NCBI GenBank assembly: GCA_027005175.1
Contig: JALTMC010000633.1
Location: 1-12,863, forward strand
From: Myxococcales bacterium
Lineage (GTDB): Bacteria > Myxococcota_C > UBA6777
DNA: 12,863 nucleotides
Direction of reading: 5' to 3'
Numbering within the stretch: the first letter of the stretch is position 1; each line of letters starts with the position of its first letter. The translations under genes and the position numbers were made by a program. The notes beneath the pieces were generated by a model, which did not search any database, was not told the DNA's origin, and worked only from the letters and a program-made list of their open reading frames with translations. This document shows, piece by piece, positions 1 through 4,912 of the stretch.

Positions 1-360
1 GACACTGTTCATACAGTTTCAACTGTGACACCGAATAAAGACGATGGGCTATGGTAGCTATTGCTGTCAAAGCCTTGCTTCCCTATCGTTCACCATGCCA
101 AGTGAAGAAATTGCTTCCCTATCGTTTACCATGCCAAGTGAAGGATGTAGTACGAAAGAATACAAAATCAAGTGATCTGTTTGCGTATTTACAATCACAG
201 AAAATTTGCTTAAATATATCATGGCGAGTAGGTCCAAGTGGTTGTGCTCAAAGAGTAAAAAGTTTCTCCTTGATAGGGCTGTCCATCGAGTGATCTAGAC
301 TACTTTCTTTTCCTTAGACTGTCAAACGCAAGAGATACGATCCATGAGGTAATAACATAT
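1..360. other. Leader region without a convincing gene
   Basis: No credible coding region is seen here. A reading frame at 51-293 has low-complexity composition and is built partly from the 36-bp duplication described separately. A small inverted repeat (acagtt/aactgt) lies at 13-26. A purine-rich stretch with gagg at 346-349 sits 11 nt before the next start codon and probably serves as its ribosome binding site. I found no clear promoter hexamers. Confidence 0.5.
75..143. repeat. Two-copy direct repeat, 33 bp at 36-bp period
   Basis: The 33-bp unit at 75-107 recurs at 111-143 with a single C/T difference, separated by 3 nt. Both copies begin ttgcttccctatcgtt and end ccatgccaagtgaag. The near identity points to a recent local duplication. 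It is not a CRISPR, because the spacer is only 3 nt and there are just two copies. It may be part of a dispersed family, which cannot be judged from one window. Confidence 0.85.
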
Positions 361-837
361 ATGAAATTTTTGATGATTTTTATGGGTCTCGGTATCCTAC
401 CTTTTGTTTACTTTAGCTGGCAGGTTCATTTGGCTTTTCAGCGACTGCGTAAGGAGTCGAGTGAAAACAAAGGGTTTGCTATGCGAAAGCCCAGCCTTAG
501 CCCCGCAGAGTGGAAGCACTGGAACGATGAATTCTTACGTTGGCGTTTCTTTCGCGTTGTTTTTTGGCTCGGCCTGGGTGAAGGGATCCTCCTCGCCCTC
601 GCTTTGGAGCAAGCTTCCAAGATTCCAATTCTGTTGGTGTTCATCCTTCTCTGTCAGTTGTTGCCTTTTGGCATGGTTTATCTACTACACCTCTGGCTTC
701 TCTTTCATTATGGTCGATTCAACCTTCAGCGCTTTGATCCCACACAGAACGCGACACGACAGCTCGCGATCTTACTCATCGTACTCGCCGCATGGACTCC
801 CATCATCGCGACATGGGGACTTTTTCACGTTCTTTAG
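361..837 (+). CDS. Small integral membrane protein of unknown function
   Basis: This 158-residue protein is not recognised as a member of a named family. It shows four hydrophobic segments at about residues 2-20, 64-83, 88-115 and 133-155. A basic, polar stretch (about 28-62, rich in Lys, Arg and Trp) lies between the first and second, so it is very likely an inner-membrane protein. The start ATG has an upstream gagg at 11 nt spacing. The gene is separated by 85 nt from the acyl-CoA dehydrogenase that follows on the same strand, so cotranscription is possible but unproven. No catalytic motif is visible. Confidence is good that it is coding, because hydrophobic periodicity runs the full length, and poor about its role. 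Confidence 0.65.
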   Translation: MKFLMIFMGLGILPFVYFSWQVHLAFQRLRKESSENKGFAMRKPSLSPAEWKHWNDEFLRWRFFRVVFWLGLGEGILLALALEQASKIPILLVFILLCQLLPFGMVYLLHLWLLFHYGRFNLQRFDPTQNATRQLAILLIVLAAWTPIIATWGLFHVL

Positions 838-922
838 TCACAACACTCCGCTCATTGTCTCTGACTCACTTTTGTATTACATAGGTTCGGGTATCATTTT
901 ATCTTCCCGTTGGAGTGACAGC

Positions 923-2056
923 ATGGATTTTACCTGGACAGAAGAGCAAGAGACAATACGTCGGCGAGCGGCGAGATTTGCTGCGGAATACGTGGCACCT
1001 TATGCAGCAAAGTGGGATCGAGAGCCGAGTTTTCCGGAGAGCGCAGTGAGAGCTTGTGCACGTACTGGATTGACAGGGCTTACCGTCCCCAAAGAGCTTG
1101 GTGGACCTGGTGCTTCAACCGTATCGTATGCGTTGGCCATCACAGAGATCGCAGCGGCTTGTAGCTCCACAGCAGTGACAATTGCAGTGACCAGTATGGT
1201 CGCTGAGACCATCGCGCGGCTGGGTACTCCTGAACAACAAGAGAGATATCTTCCCCCTCTGCTGAGTGGTGAATTTGCCGCCGGTTCGTTTGCATTGTCT
1301 GAGCCGGGAGCTGGTTCGGATGCGGGCGCTCTGCGAACACGTGCGGAGTACAGAGATCCAGACGTCGTGATCCATGGCGAAAAGAGTTGGATCTCTTCGG
1401 GCCCTTATGCCGGCGTCTTTGTTGTTTGGGCACGCACTGGAGAAGGAGAAGGAACACGTGGTATGAGTGCGTTCCTTGTGGAGCCAAGCGATCCAGGGTT
1501 TTCTGTCGGTCGGAAAGAAGAAAAGATGGGATTGCGAGCCAGCCCAACTGTGTCTCTCAACTTTGAGGATTGCCATATCCCAAAAGAGCGATTGTTGGGT
1601 GAGACAGGCCGTGGCTTTCGAATCGCGATGCAAGCTCTTGATGGTGGACGTATTGGTGTTGCATCACAAGCCCTCGGTATTGCTCGTGCTGCGATTGACG
1701 TCGTCGAACGGTATTACCAAGTGCATTCTCACCGCCTGGGAGCTTTTGAAAAGGGTCGCTTAGCTCAGATGAAGGCTGAATTTGTTGCGGCGCGCTTAAT
1801 GATCTTACGTGCGGCATGGCGCAAAGACAATGGTGTGCCCTTCTCTGCAAAAGCAGCGATGGCAAAGGCTTTTAGTACGGAAACTGCAAATAAGATCTGT
1901 CAGGAAGCTGTTAACTTATTGGGAGAAGATGGTTGTACAGATGACTATCCTGTGGAACGCCTGTTTCGCGATTGTCGGGTGACCACGATTTATGAAGGAA
2001 CCAGCGAGATCCAACGGATCGTTATCTCGCGTTCATTCTTACGAGATGCCACATAG
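923..2056 (+). CDS. Acyl-CoA dehydrogenase family protein
   Basis: A 377-residue FAD-dependent acyl-CoA dehydrogenase, expected to oxidise an acyl-CoA to the 2,3-enoyl-CoA and pass electrons to electron-transfer flavoprotein in the cytoplasm. The N-terminal helical domain spans about 1-115. The beta-domain carries the family signature FALSEPGAGSDAG at 123-135. The C-terminal helical domain contains the second signature, with catalytic base Glu358 in IYEGTSEIQR. Length is normal for the family. The start at 923 was chosen because ggag lies 7 nt upstream and the fold begins at once with the usual DFTWTEEQE; the frame is open further upstream but that part is not family-like. Two FAD and dimer-contact motifs are unusual: the common RxxFG motif is not apparent near 268-280, and the usual QxxGGxGY reads NLLGEDGC (331-338). 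Substrate length cannot be told. The next gene starts 2 nt after the stop. Confidence 0.95.
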   Translation: MDFTWTEEQETIRRRAARFAAEYVAPYAAKWDREPSFPESAVRACARTGLTGLTVPKELGGPGASTVSYALAITEIAAACSSTAVTIAVTSMVAETIARLGTPEQQERYLPPLLSGEFAAGSFALSEPGAGSDAGALRTRAEYRDPDVVIHGEKSWISSGPYAGVFVVWARTGEGEGTRGMSAFLVEPSDPGFSVGRKEEKMGLRASPTVSLNFEDCHIPKERLLGETGRGFRIAMQALDGGRIGVASQALGIARAAIDVVERYYQVHSHRLGAFEKGRLAQMKAEFVAARLMILRAAWRKDNGVPFSAKAAMAKAFSTETANKICQEAVNLLGEDGCTDDYPVERLFRDCRVTTIYEGTSEIQRIVISRSFLRDAT

Positions 2057-2058
2057 AG

Positions 2059-2544
2059 ATGGCCCGGAAAGCCCGACGACGCTTGCCTAGAGCCGTCAAG
2101 AAAACCCTGAGAGACCAAAAGCATCAAGAGTATGCGGCGGAGGCACTGGCACCTTTGCAGCAGCAGCCTTCTGTGTTGTTCAAGCCACCTTCTGTCCAAC
2201 GAGTGCCTCTGCAACTTCCAGCATCTACAAGCTCTGGTTCAGAGGCTTTGGTCTCGGCTCGAACCTCTCGAAGTCCTGATGACTTGTTACAATCGATGGG
2301 AAAGCAGGTCCTTGTGGGGCAACAGATGGCCGGGGCTTGCAACTTCTGGATCGAATTAAAAGAGGATATTTTGGGAGGACTACAGATCCGATTGTCTCTG
2401 GCTGGAGGTCTGGTTTCGGCCTCCTTAATTGCAAAAAGCAAAGAAGCTGAAGCACTGTTGCTAGAGCGATTGCCTCAACTGGAAGAACAACTTCGTAAAC
2501 GTGGTATGCGTGTGGGGCAAGTCGAAGTGATGCTCCAATCGTAG
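2059..2544 (+). CDS. FliK/SctP (hook-length control) C-terminal-domain protein
   Basis: This 161-residue protein starts with a very basic stretch (residues 1-22). A Pro/Ser/Gln-rich, probably disordered region follows (about 23-85), then a compact domain (about 92-159). That domain matches the pattern of the flagellar hook-length control C-terminal domain (FliK, type III SctP/YscP/HrpP): a W-I-E-L-K start, the LGGLQIRLSL strand pair, a second strand with SASL, an amphipathic Leu-rich helix, then a strand with GQVEVML. In those families this domain switches export specificity through the export-gate protein FlhB/SctU. The protein is much shorter than a full FliK, closer to small SctP/HrpP proteins. 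It begins 2 nt after the acyl-CoA dehydrogenase stop with no separate strong ribosome site, which suggests translational coupling. No other secretion or flagellar gene lies in the window, so the assignment rests on sequence pattern alone. Confidence 0.6.
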   Translation: MARKARRRLPRAVKKTLRDQKHQEYAAEALAPLQQQPSVLFKPPSVQRVPLQLPASTSSGSEALVSARTSRSPDDLLQSMGKQVLVGQQMAGACNFWIELKEDILGGLQIRLSLAGGLVSASLIAKSKEAEALLLERLPQLEEQLRKRGMRVGQVEVMLQS

Positions 2545-2573
2545 TCGCGATGTAGTCGCGATGTAGTCGCGAT
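2541..2573. repeat. Three perfect tandem copies of an 11-bp unit
   Basis: The unit gtagtcgcgat occurs at 2541-2551, 2552-2562 and 2563-2573 without mismatch. The first copy contains the stop codon of the FliK-like gene (TAG at 2542-2544). Because 11 is not a multiple of 3, the three TAG triplets fall in three different forward frames. Confidence 0.95.
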
Positions 2574-2671
2574 TCCCGCTTTTCCATAAGGACATTTTGT
2601 TTCTCGATGTTGTTGCACTGTGCAGTGTCATGCGATATTTCTAAAAAACATTGAAAAAGAAGAGGTGAGAG

Positions 2672-3688
2672 ATGAGCATTCGTGTTGGAATCAATGGATT
2701 TGGTCGAATTGGTCGAGCTGTCTTTCGAATTGTTGCAGAGCAACACTCTGATATTGAGATCGTTGGGATCAATGATATCGGTGATCACAATGGTCTCGTC
2801 CATTTGTTGAAATACGACTCTGTCTTTGGCCGGTTTGGCAAAGATGTGAAGTTTGAAGGCGGCTTCCTTCATGTGGAAGGGATGAACCCCGTTAAGATGT
2901 TGTCAGAACGTCAACTTACGGATCTGCCTTGGAAAGAGAACAAGATTGACATTGTGATCGAAGCGACCGGTGTGTTTCGTAAACGTGCTCAAATCGAAGG
3001 GCACTTGGAGGCAGGTGCCAAAAAGGTTCTTTTGACTGTTCCTGCCAAAGACGCCATTGATGCTACCATTGTGTTGGGTGTGAACGATGACGAGTTGAAA
3101 GCGTCAGACCGCATTATCTCTAACGCTTCGTGTACGACCAACTGTCTGGCTCCCATGGCCAAAGTACTGCATGATAACTTTGGTATTGAGCAAGCCTTGA
3201 TGACTACCATTCATGCCTATACCAACGATCAACGTGTTGTGGATGCTCCTCACAGTGATCTCCGGCGTGCGCGTGCAGCGGCAGCAAACATTATCCCTAC
3301 AACCACAGGTGCTGCCAAGGCCACAGGGAAGGTCTTTCCTGCACTTCAAGGAAAGATCGACGGGATGGCTGTTCGTGTTCCTGTCCCAGATGGCTCCATG
3401 GTCGATCTGGTCTCTGTACTCTCTCGCAAAGTAACTGTGGAAGAAGTCAATGCTGCCATGAAGGCTGCTGCGAGTGGAGCTATGGCCGGCATTTTGGATT
3501 ATACCGAAGATCCCATTGTCTCTAGCGATATCCTCGGGAGCCCCTACTCTTCGATCTTTGATGGGGCGGCCACCCAGCTGATCGGAGGTGACTCCGGCAC
3601 CATGGTCAAAACTCTATCCTGGTACGACAATGAATACGGCTACTCCAGCCGTGTCATCGACCTACTCAAAAAAGCGGCAAAACTGTAA
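2672..3688 (+). CDS. gap: Glyceraldehyde-3-phosphate dehydrogenase, type I
   Basis: A 338-residue class I GAPDH. It catalyses phosphorylating oxidation of glyceraldehyde 3-phosphate to 1,3-bisphosphoglycerate with NAD(P)+ in glycolysis or gluconeogenesis. The Rossmann motif GINGFGRIGR is at 6-15. Asp35 after the second strand favours NAD+. The active-site motif SNASCTTNCLAP places the nucleophile at Cys154, with the general base at His181. The C-terminal motif WYDNEYGYSSRVIDL is intact. Length is typical. The usual S-A-P of the inorganic phosphate region reads T-V-P (122-124), a mild variant. aggtga at 2663-2668 is a suitable ribosome site. The 127-nt gap to the preceding gene, with the 11-bp repeats, suggests its own promoter, but no strong hexamer pair is visible; a weak TTGCAC at 2613 and tgcgatattt at 2631 are the best I see. 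The MaoC gene downstream converges on it. Confidence 0.97.
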   Translation: MSIRVGINGFGRIGRAVFRIVAEQHSDIEIVGINDIGDHNGLVHLLKYDSVFGRFGKDVKFEGGFLHVEGMNPVKMLSERQLTDLPWKENKIDIVIEATGVFRKRAQIEGHLEAGAKKVLLTVPAKDAIDATIVLGVNDDELKASDRIISNASCTTNCLAPMAKVLHDNFGIEQALMTTIHAYTNDQRVVDAPHSDLRRARAAAANIIPTTTGAAKATGKVFPALQGKIDGMAVRVPVPDGSMVDLVSVLSRKVTVEEVNAAMKAAASGAMAGILDYTEDPIVSSDILGSPYSSIFDGAATQLIGGDSGTMVKTLSWYDNEYGYSSRVIDLLKKAAKL

Positions 3689-3691
3689 TCC

Positions 3692-3757
3692 CTGTGTTAC
3701 TAGAAAAAACGTTCCAATACGATACTGTTTTACTAGAAAAAACGTTCCGATACGATA
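3692..3757. repeat. 33-bp tandem duplication downstream of gap
   Basis: Two abutting 33-bp units, 3692-3724 and 3725-3757, agree at 31 of 33 positions. Each contains actagaaaaaacgttcc followed by tacgata. It lies 4 nt after the gap stop codon, between two convergent genes. No hairpin followed by a T tract is seen, so it does not read as an intrinsic terminator. Confidence 0.9.
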
Positions 3758-3780
3758 CCTTGGGTTTGATTTATAGCTTG

Positions 3781-3812
3781 TTTGGTCCCACGAATATACA
3801 GTAGATTTCGCT
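3781..3812. repeat. Fragment of a dispersed element also present at 11821-11852
   Basis: By hand alignment, 26 of 32 bases match the segment at 11821-11852 without gaps. Conserved cores are gtcccacg, atata and agatttcgct. Here only one arm of the hairpin found at the other site (gtcccac) remains, so this looks like a decayed or partial copy. Confidence 0.6.
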
Positions 3813-3823
3813 TGTTTCGCTTG
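3806..3823. repeat. 9-bp perfect tandem duplication
   Basis: The unit tttcgcttg is repeated head to tail (3806-3814 and 3815-3823), overlapping the edge of the dispersed-element fragment and ending 2 nt before the stop codon of the MaoC gene on the other strand. Confidence 0.8.
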
Positions 3824-3825
3824 TG

Positions 3826-4275
3826 TTAAGCACGTTTCTTCATGAGTGCGCTGCGTTCGAAGTCGATAACGATGGTTCCGTTCTGATTGCGTCCGATATG
3901 TCGAAAGCGAACGATGCCGCAGTTGGGGCGAGATTTGGATTCGCGTTTGTTGACGACCTCGGTGGTAACATAGAGGGTATCACCATGAAACATGGGGTGG
4001 GGATGCTTTATCGTTTCATAGCCGAGGTTGGCGATGAGTGTTCCTTCGGTTAGGTCGGCGACAGTGAGGCCAACAGCGAGTCCAAGGGTAAAGATACCAT
4101 TGACAATACGTTGGCCCCATTCCGTTTTGCTAGCAAAGGCTTGATCAAGGTGGAGGGGCTGGGTATTCATTGTCATGGTGGTGAACAACACATTGTCCAT
4201 CTCTGTGATGGTACGGCCCAAGTTGTGTGTAAGGCTCTCTCCTACTGTGAGCTCCTCATAGTATTTTCCTGCCAT
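3826..4275 (-). CDS. MaoC-like hot-dog-fold acyl-CoA dehydratase
   Basis: A 149-residue single hot-dog-domain protein of the MaoC family. Members mostly hydrate or dehydrate enoyl-CoA and related acyl-CoA thioesters. It shows the YYEELTVGE N-terminus, GRTITEMDNVLFT (20-32), the active-site loop MNTQPLHLD (36-44), the VNGIFTLGLAVGL helix (58-70) and the FHGDTLYVTTEV strand (about 95-106). The canonical catalytic pair is Asp and His in DxNPxH. Here His42 is kept but the Asp position is Asn37, a change I believe is shared by an MNTxPLH-type subfamily. The reaction may therefore differ from plain (R)-enoyl-CoA hydration. aaggag lies 7-10 nt upstream on the minus strand (4283-4288). It is downstream of tRNA-His and its terminator, with little room for a separate promoter. 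Association with acyl-CoA metabolism is supported by the acyl-CoA dehydrogenase in the same neighbourhood. Confidence 0.9.
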   Translation of the reverse strand: MAGKYYEELTVGESLTHNLGRTITEMDNVLFTTMTMNTQPLHLDQAFASKTEWGQRIVNGIFTLGLAVGLTVADLTEGTLIANLGYETIKHPHPMFHGDTLYVTTEVVNKRESKSRPNCGIVRFRHIGRNQNGTIVIDFERSALMKKRA

Positions 4276-4303
4276 GTGTGCTCTCCTTCGGGAACTGTCG
4301 CTG

Positions 4304-4339
4304 CTGTTGGGGGTAGATCCTATGATCCACCCCCAACAG
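4304..4339 (-). promoter_or_regulatory. Long hairpin in the leader of the MaoC gene
   Basis: Arms 4304-4314 (ctgttgggggt) and 4329-4339 (acccccaacag) are perfectly complementary over 11 bp. After one A/C mismatch, gatc pairs with gatc around a ctat loop. It lies between the tRNA terminator and the ribosome site of the MaoC gene. There is no T tract on the minus strand, so it is more likely an mRNA leader structure, processing site or stabiliser than a terminator. Confidence 0.6.
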
Positions 4340-4343
4340 ATAC

Positions 4344-4373
4344 AAAAAAACCCCGGAAACTGTTCCGGGGTTT
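4344..4373 (-). terminator. Intrinsic terminator after tRNA-His
   Basis: An 8-bp GC-rich stem (4351-4358 with 4363-4370) with a 4-nt loop, extended by three A/T pairs, is followed on the minus strand by an unbroken T run (4350-4344). It begins 2 nt past the tRNA discriminator base. The plus strand offers only three Ts before G residues, so termination there would be weak. Confidence 0.88.
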
Positions 4374-4374
4374 G

Positions 4375-4449
4375 GGTGGAAGACGGGTTTCGAACCCGCG
4401 ACCTCTGGAATCACAATCCAGCGCTCTAACCAGCTGAGCTACATCCACC
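4375..4449 (-). tRNA. tRNA-His (anticodon GTG)
   Basis: Read on the minus strand it folds as a cloverleaf. It has an extra G at -1 (4449) opposite C73, as expected for tRNA-His. The D stem is GCTC/GAGC and the anticodon arm is CTGGA-TTGTGAT-TCCAG with GTG in the centre. A five-base variable loop and the T arm GCGGG-TTCGAAA-CCCGT follow. The acceptor stem GTGGATG/CTTCCAC has one apparent T-T mismatch at 6:67. The 3' CCA is not encoded (CAA follows C73), so it would be added by nucleotidyltransferase. Confidence 0.96.
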
Positions 4450-4513
4450 ATGAGAAGAGTTCTCTCTCTCATTTGTGTTCTCGAACAAAACTCGTATTCT
4501 CGAACGAAACGGT

Positions 4514-4542
4514 TCTATAGCATTCTTTCGAAAACCTGTCAA
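4514..4542 (-). promoter_or_regulatory. Sigma70-type promoter of tRNA-His (and possibly the MaoC gene)
   Basis: On the minus strand a perfect TTGACA (4542-4537) is followed after exactly 17 nt by TATAGA (4519-4514), with an extended -10 TG one base upstream. Transcription would start near 4507 and give a leader of about 58 nt before the tRNA. That leader contains two copies of ttctcgaac(a/g)aaac, 19 nt apart (4478 and 4497). Confidence 0.85.
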
Positions 4543-4912
4543 AACTTTTTTTGGACCGATTTTCTTCTCCGATTGATTTCTTCAGATGAGACCATATGTC
4601 GATTGCTTGGGTTGATACTGTTGGATGGATGTTTTGAGTGTAGCAAGATTAGAGTCGAGGAACAGTCTAGAGAATTGACCTCATCGGTACTCTTCGCTAA
4701 GCTAAGGGTGATTTTACCAGATGTGCGACGAACTTCGTGCAAAAAAGAAGCTCTCACTCACCGTGAGGTGGAGCCGAGAGATCATAAATCACGATTCTTC
4801 GCCTCGGGCATGTCTCAGGCTATTGCGCTGAAAAGACAGCGATTTTTGGTGTGATGGCTTCACGTTGCGATCTTGCGTTGGTGCTGTTTTTGACTGGAAT
4901 ATGAGGATGTCA
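4543..4912. other. Intergenic region between divergent tRNA-His and the cysteine-repeat gene
   Basis: Reading frames here (for example 4450-4854 on + and 4539-4757 on -) overlap the tRNA or its promoter, lack ribosome sites and have no family-like sequence, so I leave them out. The region should hold the promoter of the large gene that follows, but I cannot identify it with confidence. No terminator or RNA gene is visible. Confidence 0.5.

Noticed and set aside
75-143. CRISPR-like repeat pair
   Set aside because: There are two copies only, with a 3-nt spacer and no cas genes in the window.
51-293. Possible 80-residue protein in the left leader
   Set aside because: It is built partly from the DNA repeat, has no ribosome site and no recognisable fold.
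404-922. Upstream extension of the acyl-CoA dehydrogenase frame, open for 173 codons
   Set aside because: It overlaps the membrane protein gene in another frame and has no family-like sequence. ATG 923 has a ribosome site and begins the known fold.
3689-3825. Intrinsic terminator for gap
   Set aside because: A-rich tandem repeats are present, but there is no GC-rich hairpin followed by a T run on the plus strand.
4539-4757. Possible 72-residue minus-strand protein
   Set aside because: It ends over the -35 of the tRNA promoter and shows no family resemblance or ribosome site.
4450-4854. Possible 134-residue protein on the plus strand
   Set aside because: It starts directly against the tRNA gene, runs antisense through the tRNA promoter, lacks a ribosome site and has no protein-like pattern.
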